Below, in pieces: positions 9,285-17,291 of a DNA stretch of 64,000 bases. The stretch's first letter is position 1. Every line of letters begins with the position of its first letter. Source of the stretch: Shewanella psychrotolerans. GTDB taxonomy: Bacteria > Pseudomonadota > Gammaproteobacteria > Enterobacterales > Shewanellaceae. The notes beneath the pieces were generated by a model. The model was not told where the DNA came from. It worked only from the letters and a program-made list of their open reading frames with translations, and made no database searches. The DNA lies in the NCBI RefSeq assembly GCF_019457595.1, contig NZ_CP080419.1:806001-870000 (forward strand), in the 5' to 3' direction. The translations under genes and the position numbers were made by a program.

Positions 9285-9590
9285 TTAGGTAGCGTTTGTT
9301 CAAGTAGCGTTGGGCTGTGTTTTTTGGGAAGTGGGTTTGAAGGTCGTACCTTCACTGTTACTTATCGCCTGTCCGGCGAGGAATGTGCAAGCACTCTTTT
9401 GGCTCGGTGAGTGAAGCATAGCTTCGAGCTCACGAACGAGAGGCAGGGATTGCCGAACTGGCTTTTAAACAAGGATGTTGTTCGAGCACTTCCATGTGGG
9501 CTCTGCGAAATCATCCATGATTTCGAAGGCCAAAACCGCGCTTACACTGGGTCATGTTATCTCTTCGATTTGACAGTGTTTGGTGTGACT
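9285..9590 (+). repeat. REP-bearing direct repeat, copy 1 (with an internal insert)
   Basis: This segment matches copy 2 (9665-9889) over its whole length: a TAGCGTTTG-like start, GAAGGTC, the REP-like core GCCTGTCCGGC (9367-9377) followed by GAGGAATGTGCAAGC, GCGAAATCATCCATGATTTC, and the end TTGGTGTGACT. It differs by an extra block of about 76 bp (roughly 9405-9482) that contains a hairpin (9407-9433, arms GTGAG/CTCAC and GAAGC/GCTTC). It sits directly upstream of a RAYT gene, a common arrangement for REP families. Confidence 0.75.
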
Positions 9591-9664
9591 TGAGAATTAA
9601 AAGCTAAGAAGGTTTTGCCCCAAAGTTTGTTGCCCTTGGAATGAAGGGATGGCATTTTTTTATG

Positions 9665-9889
9665 TTTGCTTGAGTAGCGTTTGGCCGCATCTTATTTGTT
9701 AAGTGTGCTTGAAGGTCACACCTTCACTGTTACTAATCGCCTGTCCGGCGAGGAATGTGCAAGCGCTCTTTTGGCTTGCCGCGAGCACATCCATCAGGGC
9801 TCAGCGAAATCATCCATGATTTCGAAGGCCAAAACCGCACTTACACTAGGTGATTTTATCTCTTCGATTTGACAGTCTTTGGTGTGACT
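9665..9889 (+). repeat. REP-bearing direct repeat, copy 2
   Basis: This is the second copy of the 9285-9590 repeat, without the 76-bp insert. The REP-like core GCCTGTCCGGC is at 9739-9749, exactly 372 bases from the first. No believable protein is encoded; short open frames here are shared with copy 1 only through the repeat. Confidence 0.75.
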
Positions 9890-9988
9890 CACCCATCGTT
9901 AATGCACCATCGTTAAGACACCCATCGTTAATGGCGCAGAGGTTAACCTCCGGCTATGCTTTGGAAGAGCATGAACAAGGAGGTTTTT
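9890..9988. repeat. Short CCATCGTTAA repeats and a 12-bp palindrome before the RAYT gene
   Basis: Three close copies of a CACC(C)ATCGTTAA-type unit lie between 9892 and 9933, followed by the perfect palindrome GAGGTTAACCTC (9939-9950). They sit immediately before the transposase gene and may be a recognition or regulatory site of the element. The ribosome site AAGGAGG at the end of this stretch fixes the transposase start. Confidence 0.5.
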
Positions 9989-10966
9989 ATGCCACGCCCT
10001 CGCAGAACTCAAATAAGCATCGAAGACACACCCTATTATCATTGTTGTAGCCGCGTTGTTCGCCGTGCGTTCTTATGCGGAGAAGACCAATACACGGGTA
10101 AAAATTATGACCATCGTCGGGGGTGGGTTGAAGCCCAAATACAGAAGCTATCAGAAGTGTTTGCCATTGATGTAGCAGCCTATTGTGTAATGAGCAATCA
10201 TCTTCACCTAGTGCTTCATATCGATATCGAGACGGTGAATAACTGGTCAGATAGACAAGTGGTTGAACAGTGGCATAAGTTGTTTACCGGTAATGACCTA
10301 ACTCAACGCTTTGTCAAAGGTGAGTTAATTGAAGTGCATTTCGTTAGCCAGTTAAAACACCTTATTGCCACTTATCGCTCAAGACTCAGTGATGTCAGTT
10401 GGTTTATGCGCTGCCTCAATGAGCCCATCGCTAGGCAAGCCAACATGGAAGATAACTGCACAGGGCACTTTTGGGAGGGACGCTTTAAAAGCCAAGCCTT
10501 ACTTGATGAAGCTGCACTGTTAGCCTGTATGGCGTATGTTGAGTTAAACCCTGTTAGAGCTAAGATAGCCAGCACTCCAGAGCACAGTGACTACACCAGT
10601 ATCCAATTACGTATTAATGCAGCACTGAACGGTGAGCAGCCTAAGCCTCTTTTGCCGTTTATTGGTAATGAGCGAACGCAACAACCGAAAGGCATAGCGT
10701 TCAGCTTTAAAGATTACCTTGAGTTGGTGGACGAAACTGGACGGGTTATCCGAGAAGATAAACGAGGCGCTATTTCTAAAAGTGCTGAGAATATCTTGCA
10801 ACGAATTAATGTTCCAGCAGAAACCTGGCTCAAATTAACGACAGATTTTGGCAAACTCTTTAGAGGGCCAGTTGGTTCAGTGCAAGAGGTTGATGACTAT
10901 TATACCCACCTAGAAAAACGACGAAGGCACTTTGCAAGTAGTTGCCAGCACCTTCAGTTCAGCTAG
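9989..10966 (+). CDS. REP-associated tyrosine transposase (RAYT, Y1/HUH family)
   Basis: This 325-residue protein belongs to the TnpA-REP/IS200-related Y1 transposases, single-strand nucleases that cut at REP hairpins. The HUH motif is clear (NHLHLVLH, His71 and His73). The catalytic Tyr is probably Y129 in ATYRSRL, judged by position. The family-typical GHFWEGRFKSQALLDEAALLACMAYVELNPVRA segment follows in several parts. I chose the ATG at 9989 because AAGGAGG lies 5-6 bases upstream; an in-frame ATG at 9956 has no such site. Two REP-bearing repeats lie directly upstream and another REP-like core near 15.05 kb. The gene appears intact. Confidence 0.9.
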   Translation: MPRPRRTQISIEDTPYYHCCSRVVRRAFLCGEDQYTGKNYDHRRGWVEAQIQKLSEVFAIDVAAYCVMSNHLHLVLHIDIETVNNWSDRQVVEQWHKLFTGNDLTQRFVKGELIEVHFVSQLKHLIATYRSRLSDVSWFMRCLNEPIARQANMEDNCTGHFWEGRFKSQALLDEAALLACMAYVELNPVRAKIASTPEHSDYTSIQLRINAALNGEQPKPLLPFIGNERTQQPKGIAFSFKDYLELVDETGRVIREDKRGAISKSAENILQRINVPAETWLKLTTDFGKLFRGPVGSVQEVDDYYTHLEKRRRHFASSCQHLQFS

Positions 10967-11347
10967 CCTTTAGCCGCTCTCCACTTCTGCATTCGGCCTG
11001 TTAGTCAGGTCAATTTGTGATGCCTTAAATTCTACTTTTTTATTATCTTTTCACTTATTCAAACCTATTTTCTGCTCCGCTGACTGCCATATCGATGAGT
11101 TTTCTCATTTGTCATGCTTATCTGGATAGGCGTAGAAACCACTAGCAAATAGTGGTGCTATGTTATTGATTAACTATGGGTGGCTCGGTCTTTCGTGGCG
11201 GTCTTTCGTAGCTTGGTCTTTCGCAAAACCTAATCTGTAAGACGCTGCAAGTAATCGATAGCTCAAAATGTCATAGTTAGAGGTAATAAAAAAGTCGCCC
11301 TTGGCGACTTTTTTCTGTTGCGAGTGACACGGGCAATTGGCTAACGC
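10967..11347. other. Intergenic region after the RAYT gene with a triple GGTCTTTCG repeat
   Basis: No gene is seen in this stretch of about 380 bases. It contains three copies of GGTCTTTCG at 11187, 11200 and 11215, a small hairpin with CCACTA/TAGTGG arms near 11150, and the fbp terminator at its right end. Confidence 0.5.
11288..11314 (-). terminator. Rho-independent terminator after fbp
   Basis: The stem AAAAAAGTCGCC pairs with GGCGACTTTTTT around a 3-base loop, just downstream of the fbp stop on the minus strand. It is symmetric and could work in both directions. Confidence 0.85.
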
Positions 11348-12337
11348 CTACAGGCTCGGCTCTTCGCTGTAATCAACACCGTGGTATTCAAGGCAGGCAT
11401 CGACTTCGTTGGCAGAGCCTAAGATCACCGCCGCACGCTGGTGGATGTGGGTCGGCGCGATATCCATAATGTTCTCATAGCCCGTCGAGGCTTTACCGCC
11501 TGCTTGCTCTACAAGGAACGACATAGGATTGGCCTCATACATCAAACGCAGCTTATATGGCTTCTCAGGGTTCTTGTTGTCGGTAGGGTAGGTAAATAAG
11601 CCGCCACGAGAGAGTACACGGTGAACATCGCCCACCATGGCCGCAATCCAGCGCATGTTGAATGATTTTTCGCGAGGGCCAATCTTACCCAGTAGCAGAT
11701 CGCTAATGTAGGTTTGCATTGGGGCTTCCCAGAAGCGCTGGTTTGACATATTGATGGCAAATTCGCTTGTGTCTTTGCTGATTGACATGGCTTCATCGGT
11801 TAGCAGGTATTCATTGGTTTCAGGGTTTAGGGTAAACAGTTGCACCCCTTGGCCTGTGGTTAATGCCAGCATAGTTGAAGGACCATAGAGCACATAACCT
11901 GCGGCAACTTGGTTGCGACCTGATTGTAGGAAACTTTGCTCGCTTAATTCACCTGTTGGTGCTGGAAGCACTGAGAAAATCGTGCCTACAAGTGAGTTAA
12001 TATCGATATTTGATGAGCCATCTAATGGATCGAAGCACACCAAGTAATCGCCATTCTGGCCGACCTCAACGATATCATCTTCCTCTTCAGAGGCTAAACC
12101 ACGCACAGTGCTGTCGGCTTTTAAGGCATCTTTTAGCATGTCGTTGGTGATGATATCTAACTTTTTCTGGGTTTCACCTTGAACATTTTCTTGCTCGGTA
12201 GCACCGAGTACACCCGCTAAAGCACCGCGACGAACGGCGTAGCTAATCGCTTTCGAGGTGTCGGCTAGGGTAAGAATAAGCTGAGATAAGGGGGCTTCTA
12301 TCCCTTGTGAACTGAGGTTTTGCGCCAGAGTTTGCAT
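11348..12337 (-). CDS. fbp: Fructose-1,6-bisphosphatase, class 1
   Basis: This 329-residue cytoplasmic enzyme hydrolyses fructose-1,6-bisphosphate to fructose-6-phosphate in gluconeogenesis. The metal and phosphate-binding motif [10 protein letters not shown] is intact, and the GNYLVCFD-like strand, SLVGTIFSV and the C-terminal [22 protein letters not shown] substrate loop are in place. I chose the ATG at 12337 ([10 protein letters not shown]), preceded by AGGAAAT, which gives the usual family length of about 330; a longer frame to 12484 adds 49 residues with no family counterpart and overlaps the divergent promoter region. The divergent neighbour is a dipeptidyl peptidase gene. Confidence 0.95.
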   Translation of the reverse strand: MQTLAQNLSSQGIEAPLSQLILTLADTSKAISYAVRRGALAGVLGATEQENVQGETQKKLDIITNDMLKDALKADSTVRGLASEEEDDIVEVGQNGDYLVCFDPLDGSSNIDINSLVGTIFSVLPAPTGELSEQSFLQSGRNQVAAGYVLYGPSTMLALTTGQGVQLFTLNPETNEYLLTDEAMSISKDTSEFAINMSNQRFWEAPMQTYISDLLLGKIGPREKSFNMRWIAAMVGDVHRVLSRGGLFTYPTDNKNPEKPYKLRLMYEANPMSFLVEQAGGKASTGYENIMDIAPTHIHQRAAVILGSANEVDACLEYHGVDYSEEPSL

Positions 12338-12545
12338 GTTATTTCCTATGACATAGAGAGTTAAGCTTACGCTTAAGGTCAGATCCAGATTATATGTTTT
12401 AATTATGTTGGTGATTCTACCCCAGTTTTGCTGTTTTTTCAGTGTCAAAGTGGTTGGTTTTTGTTTTTTGCTAGTTTGAGGCACAATGCTCGAGCCTGTA
12501 TGCTACTCAGGTTTATCGAATTCGTTTTATATCCAGGACATAATA

Positions 12546-14798
12546 ATGACTAAAAAATGGATAAGTTCAGCCCTTATGGCGGTGCCTATGCTTTTATCTC
12601 AATCTGTGATCGCTTCTCAAGTTGGTTTAGAACAGCCTGTTGGCGGCAACACTCCTTTAACCATCGAACGGCTTTATGCTTCCCCAGCCCTCGCAGGTAC
12701 TAGCCCTCGCGGCTTAAAGCTCTCACCCGATGGCAAGTTAGTTACCTATCTTGCCGGGCGCAGTGACGATCAATACTTCTATGACCTATGGCAGATGGAG
12801 GTGGCTACGGGGAAGCAGCAAATCTTACTCAATGCCGATCGATTAAAAAGTGCTGAACTCTCGGATGAAGAGAAAGCGAGGCGCGAACGTCAGCGCATCT
12901 ATGGTGACGGGATAATGGAATATTTTTGGGCTGATGATAGCAAGGCCATTTTAATTCCTGCATCTGGCGCGCTTTATTATTACTCTATTGCCGATGGTAA
13001 GGTTGCCGAGCTGCCTACGGGTGAGGGTTTTACTACTGATGCGAGGCTTTCTCCTAAAGGCAATTTTGTCTCTTTTGTTCGCGATCAAAATCTTTATGTT
13101 TTAAATCTCAGTACGAAAACCTTAACCGCGCTAACTACCGATGGTGGCGGGGCGATTAAAAATGGTATGGCAGAGTTTGTCGCTCAAGAAGAGATGGACC
13201 GCATGACAGGCTACTGGTGGGCACCCGATGAGTCGTCGATTGCCTTTACCCGTATTGACGAGTCGGGTGTCGAGCAGGTGACACGTAACGAAATTTATGC
13301 CGATGGTATTAAGCTCACCGAACAGCGTTATCCCTATGCGGGTAAAAATAACGTCACCATCGAGCTTGCTGTGGTGAACATTAATGACAACAAAGTTAAG
13401 TGGATCGATATCGGTGAAGACAAAGATATCTATCTGCCGAGAGTAAAATGGCTACCCAATAGCAAGCTGTTATCGTTTCAGTGGCAAAGCCGCGATCAGC
13501 AGACGTTAGATCTACGTATTGCTGACTTAAGAGATAATGAGGCGCCAGTTACTGTCATACGAGAACAAAGTGATGCGTGGGTTAATCTCAATAACGATCT
13601 GCATTTTTTGAAAAAGCAGCCCGAGTTGATCTGGGCGTCGGAACGTGATGGTTACAACCATCTTTATCTTTTTGATCTACAGGGGCGCTTAATCAGACAG
13701 TTGACCCGTGGTGATTGGGCTGTCGACGAAGTGGAGTTTATCGATGAAAAAGCCGGCTGGGTTTATTTTACTGGTCGCAAAGCAAGCATCATCGAAAAGC
13801 ACTTGTTCAGAGTAGCGTTAAAAGGTGGCAAGGTTGAGCAGGTAAGCGAGCGAAGTGGTATGCATGGCCCGGTATTTGCCGATAATCAAGCCGTGTATCT
13901 CGATTATTTTAATAGCCTAGCTCAGCCGCCACAGATCAGTTTGCATGGCGCCAAAGGTGAGCATTTAGCTTGGGTTGAGCAGAATAAAGTCGATCAGGCT
14001 CACCCGCTTTATTCCTTCTTCGGTCAATGGCAACTGCCTGAGTTTGGTCAGATAAAAGCCGAAGATGGTCAGGCGTTGCAATATCGTCTATTTAAACCCA
14101 CCTCCTTTGATGCAACCAAAAAGTACCCCGTTGTGGTGCGTGTGTACGGTGGGCCTCATGCTCAGTTGGTGGTTAACAGCTGGAGCGAGCAAGATTACTT
14201 TACTCAGTATCTACTGCAGCAAGGCTTTATCGTGTTTCAGCTCGATAATCGCGGCTCTGCCCATCGTGGTACTCAGTTTGAGCATGTGATCTATAAGCAT
14301 CTGGGCGAAGCCGAGGTGAACGATCAAAAGGCGGGCGTCGATTTTCTGCGTAGCCTAAATTATGTCGATGGTGACAATATTGCTATCTATGGTCATAGCT
14401 ATGGTGGTTACATGGCATTGATGAGCCTGTTCAAAGCGCCGACCCACTTTAAAGCGGCAATTTCTGGAGCACCCGTTACTGATTGGTCACTGTATGACAC
14501 TCATTACACCGAACGTTATCTTTCACACCCCGACAGCAATGCCAAAGGTTATGAAGCCAGCAGCGTATTACCTTATGTGAAAGATTATCAATCTGGTCTG
14601 TTGATGTATCACGGCATGGCTGATGATAACGTGTTGTTTGAAAACAGTACTCGCGTCTACAAGGCGCTTCAAGATGAAGGTAAGCTGTTCCAAATGATCG
14701 ATTACCCAGGCTCTAAGCACTCCATGCGCGGCGAGAAGGTGAGAACTCATCTTTATCGTTCATTGGCTGACTTCTTGGATAAGCAGTTGAAACACTAG
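12546..14798 (+). CDS. Dipeptidyl peptidase IV (S9 family prolyl peptidase)
   Basis: This 750-residue exported enzyme removes X-Pro or X-Ala dipeptides from peptide N-termini. A signal peptide covers about 1-23 (ALMAVPMLLSQSVIAS). The beta-propeller domain (about 45-510) carries the double-Glu motif in FVAQEEMDRMTGYWW that grips the free N-terminus in DPP4 enzymes. The alpha/beta-hydrolase domain holds the catalytic triad: S618 (GHSYGGYM), D693 (HGMADDNV) and H725 (GSKHSMRG). I chose the ATG at 12546, after CCAGGAC, because it puts the signal peptide at the N-terminus; the frame is open upstream to 12486. It stands alone with its own terminator. Confidence 0.93.
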   Translation: MTKKWISSALMAVPMLLSQSVIASQVGLEQPVGGNTPLTIERLYASPALAGTSPRGLKLSPDGKLVTYLAGRSDDQYFYDLWQMEVATGKQQILLNADRLKSAELSDEEKARRERQRIYGDGIMEYFWADDSKAILIPASGALYYYSIADGKVAELPTGEGFTTDARLSPKGNFVSFVRDQNLYVLNLSTKTLTALTTDGGGAIKNGMAEFVAQEEMDRMTGYWWAPDESSIAFTRIDESGVEQVTRNEIYADGIKLTEQRYPYAGKNNVTIELAVVNINDNKVKWIDIGEDKDIYLPRVKWLPNSKLLSFQWQSRDQQTLDLRIADLRDNEAPVTVIREQSDAWVNLNNDLHFLKKQPELIWASERDGYNHLYLFDLQGRLIRQLTRGDWAVDEVEFIDEKAGWVYFTGRKASIIEKHLFRVALKGGKVEQVSERSGMHGPVFADNQAVYLDYFNSLAQPPQISLHGAKGEHLAWVEQNKVDQAHPLYSFFGQWQLPEFGQIKAEDGQALQYRLFKPTSFDATKKYPVVVRVYGGPHAQLVVNSWSEQDYFTQYLLQQGFIVFQLDNRGSAHRGTQFEHVIYKHLGEAEVNDQKAGVDFLRSLNYVDGDNIAIYGHSYGGYMALMSLFKAPTHFKAAISGAPVTDWSLYDTHYTERYLSHPDSNAKGYEASSVLPYVKDYQSGLLMYHGMADDNVLFENSTRVYKALQDEGKLFQMIDYPGSKHSMRGEKVRTHLYRSLADFLDKQLKH

Positions 14799-14826
14799 GC
14801 TATCGCGCTTAGTCTTAGCCAAAAAT

Positions 14827-14866
14827 AAAGCCCTGTTGCTTGGGATAATAAGCGGCAGGGCTTTTT
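14827..14866 (+). terminator. Rho-independent terminator after the dipeptidyl peptidase gene
   Basis: The stem AAAGCCCTG pairs with CAGGGCTTT, extended by an inner GCTT/AAGC pairing, followed by a T run. Confidence 0.8.
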
Positions 14867-15030
14867 GTTATCGGAAAAAAATGAGTGTTTATTAACGGTT
14901 GACTCCCGCAGATTGTATCAAGTCCATATATGGATTTGATGCAATCCCTATCTAAAAGCTCGTTTGACAATCTTATTCTTTAGTTCATAGGCATATGGCA
15001 GTCGCCAAGCTCACCGTGGAGCAGAGGTAT

Positions 15031-15059
15031 CAGCATATTCCCTGCCGGACAGGCAATTC
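15031..15059 (-). repeat. REP-like unit, lone copy
   Basis: Read on the minus strand this contains GCCTGTCCGGCAGGGAAT, sharing the 11-bp core and the trailing GGAAT with the two repeats upstream of the RAYT gene 5 kb away. The GCC/GGC arms make a short imperfect hairpin with GCCTG/CAGG possibilities. It lies between two convergent genes, the usual place for REPs. Confidence 0.6.
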
Positions 15060-15066
15060 AAAACAT

Positions 15067-15098
15067 AAAAAAACCACGGTTTGTAGACCGTGGTTTTT
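15067..15098 (-). terminator. Rho-independent terminator after arcA
   Basis: The stem AAAAACCACGGT pairs with ACCGTGGTTTTT around a 6-base loop, with A/T tracts on both sides, downstream of arcA on the minus strand. Confidence 0.85.
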
Positions 15099-15131
15099 AA
15101 TCAAATCACATTTGCGCTAGCTGGATGTGAT

Positions 15132-15851
15132 TTATGCTTCTTCTAAGTTACCGCAGAAACGATAGCCTTCACCGTGAATGGTCGCGATGATTTCTGGCGT
15201 ATCTGGTAAGCTTTCAAAATGCTTACGGATACGACGGATAGTCACATCTACAGTACGATCATGTGGCTTAAGCTCACGACCTGTCATTTTCATTAATAAA
15301 TCTGCACGAGTCAGAATTTTACCTGGATTTTCAACGAAGTGCAGCATTGCGCGGAATTCACTACGTGGTAACTTGTATGACTCGCCTTGTGGGCTCACCA
15401 ATGAGCGGCTGTTGATCTCTAAGCTCCAACCATTGAAGCGGTAGTATTCAACAGAGCTTTTCTCTTCTGTTTCTGCGCCAGTGCTATTTACACGAGTTAG
15501 CAGGTTACGAGCTCGGATAGTTAATTCTCGAGGATTGAACGGCTTAGTGATGTAATCATCGGCACCAATTTCAAGCCCTAGAATCTTATCAACTTCGTTA
15601 TCACGGCCCGTTAGGAAGATTAGACCGATATTATTGATTTCACGGAGTTCGCGAGCTAATAAAAGACCATTCTTGCCTGGAAGGTTGATATCCATAACAA
15701 CTAGATTGATTTTATTTTCCTGCATTGCTTTATGCATTTCTGCGCCATCATTGGCTTCAGTTACCACATATCCTTCAGCCTCGAAAATACTTCTTAGCGT
15801 GTTCCGGGTAACGGCTTCATCTTCAACGATCAGAATGTGCGGGTTTTGCAT
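15132..15851 (-). CDS. arcA: Aerobic respiration control response regulator ArcA
   Basis: This 239-residue OmpR-family regulator controls respiratory genes in response to redox state. The receiver domain (1-120) has the phospho-acceptor D54 ([12 protein letters not shown]), T/K residues in LTGRDNE and ITKPFNPRE, and a winged-helix DNA-binding domain (about 135-235, ending [13 protein letters not shown]). The sequence matches enterobacterial ArcA along its length. As in other Shewanella, no arcB is next to it; the phospho-donor is elsewhere (HptA in Shewanella, from established knowledge). A long upstream region suggests complex control. It is relevant to this window because fumarate reductase, formate dehydrogenase and lactate dehydrogenase are typical redox-responsive genes. 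Confidence 0.96.
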   Translation of the reverse strand: MQNPHILIVEDEAVTRNTLRSIFEAEGYVVTEANDGAEMHKAMQENKINLVVMDINLPGKNGLLLARELREINNIGLIFLTGRDNEVDKILGLEIGADDYITKPFNPRELTIRARNLLTRVNSTGAETEEKSSVEYYRFNGWSLEINSRSLVSPQGESYKLPRSEFRAMLHFVENPGKILTRADLLMKMTGRELKPHDRTVDVTIRRIRKHFESLPDTPEIIATIHGEGYRFCGNLEEA

Positions 15852-16239
15852 ATTTATTTACCTAATATTTGTTTAAATCTGTTCTAACCATGAGCGCCTG
15901 ATGGTGCTGTGGCCTATCTTGTCTTGCTGACCATTACTGATTCACGTAGGTGTTTCCATAAAACTGGCCTGAAACAGCAACACACTTCATGATTAGTAAA
16001 GTATGCGTATCTTGATAACAAGCTACGCGAATTGTATTCACTTCGATTAACTGTAGTAGGAAATAGTTCCTTTAACTATCAACTATTTTCAAGTTTAAAT
16101 GTTAAAACAGCCTAAGCTTACATTTTATACAGGAAACTGACTAACTTTGTGCTACTGCCTCAGGAGCAAGATGTAACAAAAAGTATTTCATCGTTAGATG
16201 AGTGGAAGTGAATCAAGCTGCTATTGTACTCGTTTTAGT

Positions 16240-16269
16240 CATTTGTTAACAAATGAAATGTTAACAAAT
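16240..16269. promoter_or_regulatory. TGTTAACAAA direct repeat with a 16-bp palindrome
   Basis: CATTTGTTAACAAATG is a perfect 16-bp palindrome; the unit TGTTAACAAAT recurs 15 bases further on. GTTA-type direct repeats are the kind of sequence ArcA binds, so autoregulation of arcA is possible, but the spacing is not the standard 11 bp and the assignment is only a suggestion. Confidence 0.4.
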
Positions 16270-16345
16270 TTGCTTTGAGATTTGATCTGTGTCACTAAAA
16301 ATTCTCTATGTCATTGTTATTTAGTGAATTAATAAAAATTAATAA

Positions 16346-16393
16346 AGTGATGTATATCACAGGTATAGTAAGTGGGCGCTATTTTGCTATAAT
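16346..16393 (+). promoter_or_regulatory. CRP-like site and -10 box for the DUF3293-type gene
   Basis: AGTGATGTATATCACA (16346-16361) matches the CRP consensus TGTGA-N6-TCACA in 9 of 10 bases. A TATAAT box lies at 16388-16393 with no good -35, as is common for activator-dependent promoters. The site would be centred near -46 of the likely start, so close to but not exactly at the class II position. Confidence 0.55.
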
Positions 16394-16424
16394 TTCCAGA
16401 GTCTAATTTAGGAATGATTTAGTG

Positions 16425-16856
16425 ATGAGTACCGAGATTGATCATTTTTGGCACTGTTATCAGCAAACACAATTTCTATTAACCCAAACATTTTCTCCCT
16501 TATTATCCTTCGCAATAATTACTGCTCATAATCCGAGAGGTGAAATACTCTTCCCCTCACAGAATCGTTTGTTAGATAAGCAGCTTCAGCGGCATATATT
16601 GAAGCTACAATATCCCTACCGATCTGTGGTTGGCTGTTCATCAGACAAGAGCCATATGGAAAAAAGCTGGGCGATAACTATGGATAAAATAGATGCGGTC
16701 GCCTTAGGTCGGGTGTTTAATCAAAACGCTATCTATTATATAGAGCAAGATCAGCTGCAACTGGTTCCTTGTTTAGTTAACTATGACGAACTGTCCTTAG
16801 GGTGTTTTTCGTCGCGGGTGAGTTTAGTCAGCGGTTTGCCAGATATTTATCCTTAA
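16425..16856 (+). CDS. DUF3293-type protein of unknown function
   Basis: This soluble protein of about 143 residues has two adjacent ATG codons (16422 and 16425). Family marks of DUF3293 proteins can be seen: FAIITAHNPRGE near the N-terminus, a run of Asn/Arg-rich helix (NRLLDKQLQRHIL), and GRVFNQNAIYYIE, where FxQNAI is the most conserved element of the family. It has no signal peptide or membrane segment. The biological role of this family is not known to me. The gene is divergent from arcA and stands alone; the promoter region has a CRP-like site. No terminator was seen before the lysC leader. Confidence 0.75.
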   Translation: MSTEIDHFWHCYQQTQFLLTQTFSPLLSFAIITAHNPRGEILFPSQNRLLDKQLQRHILKLQYPYRSVVGCSSDKSHMEKSWAITMDKIDAVALGRVFNQNAIYYIEQDQLQLVPCLVNYDELSLGCFSSRVSLVSGLPDIYP

Positions 16857-16930
16857 AGGCTTAGCTGTTTACAATGTTGACAGGATTTGCAGAGTTGAAC
16901 GAGAAACTTATTCAAATAGAATAAAAATCG

Positions 16931-16960
16931 TTGACTTGTTAGAGATATGTTTGCTAATTT
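16931..16960 (+). promoter_or_regulatory. Probable sigma-70 promoter of the lysC operon
   Basis: TTGACT at 16931-16936 and TAATTT at 16955-16960, separated by 18 bases, lie about 30 bases before the riboswitch start, giving a sensible leader transcript. Confidence 0.55.
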
Positions 16961-16990
16961 TCGTCCATCTTAATCTTTATTGATTGAGAT

Positions 16991-17170
16991 ACAGAAGAGG
17001 AGCGTTAACTAGGTAGTAAGCTTGAAGAGTCCAAACTCTGATGACGGTTTATGAGGGAGATTAACGCCGAGATAAGCATCTGTTTGGTTCATCTGCTTAT
17101 CGGTCGTCAGGGCTGAATCCCGTCGATTGTCACCTGTTTTGGTGGAGAGCTTCTGGTGGTGATCGCTGTT
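16991..17170 (+). ncRNA. Lysine riboswitch (L box) leader of lysC
   Basis: The leader matches the lysine aptamer of E. coli lysC at several conserved blocks in order: AGAAGAGGAGCGTTAAC near the 5' end, TGAGGGAGATTAACGCCGAG, GGGCTGAATCCC, GTTGTCACC-like ATTGTCACC, and the closing GGTGGAGAGCTTCTGG. Lysine binding is known to switch off lysC expression. Downstream to about 17250 lies the expression platform, with CCCGTCTTGGGG and a GGTGC/GCACC hairpin (about 17182-17200). No T run follows that hairpin, so control of translation start is more likely than termination, as an inference. Confidence 0.9.
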
Positions 17171-17291
17171 TCCCGTCTTGGGGTGCGTAATCTTTGCACC
17201 AGGCTCTTCGAACGAAGTTAGTTCGGAGCGTAATCATGTTAACTATTCAAGTTTTAATGCCTGTCTCAATTAATCAAGTTGAGGTGAGCTA

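Larger units (their letters stand above)
14867..15131. other. Intergenic region between convergent genes holding a REP-like core and arcA terminator
   Basis: Besides the two terminators, this stretch contains a lone REP-like unit on the minus strand at 15031-15059 (core GCCTGTCCGGC). Nothing else was seen. Confidence 0.6.
15852..16424. other. Long arcA/DUF3293 divergent intergenic region with palindromes and a CRP-like site
   Basis: This divergent spacer of about 570 bases contains the palindrome CATTTGTTAACAAATG (16240-16255), a second TGTTAACAAAT copy at 16259-16269, and a CRP-like site at 16346-16361. No protein or structured RNA was recognised. Confidence 0.6.

Noticed and set aside
9228..9872. 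Short open frames in the repeat region before the RAYT gene
   Set aside because: They differ between the two repeat copies, have no ribosome sites, and follow the repeat instead of a conserved protein.
12338..12484. Upstream extension of fbp to 12484
   Set aside because: The extra 49 residues are not family-like, and the inner ATG has a good ribosome site and gives the expected length.
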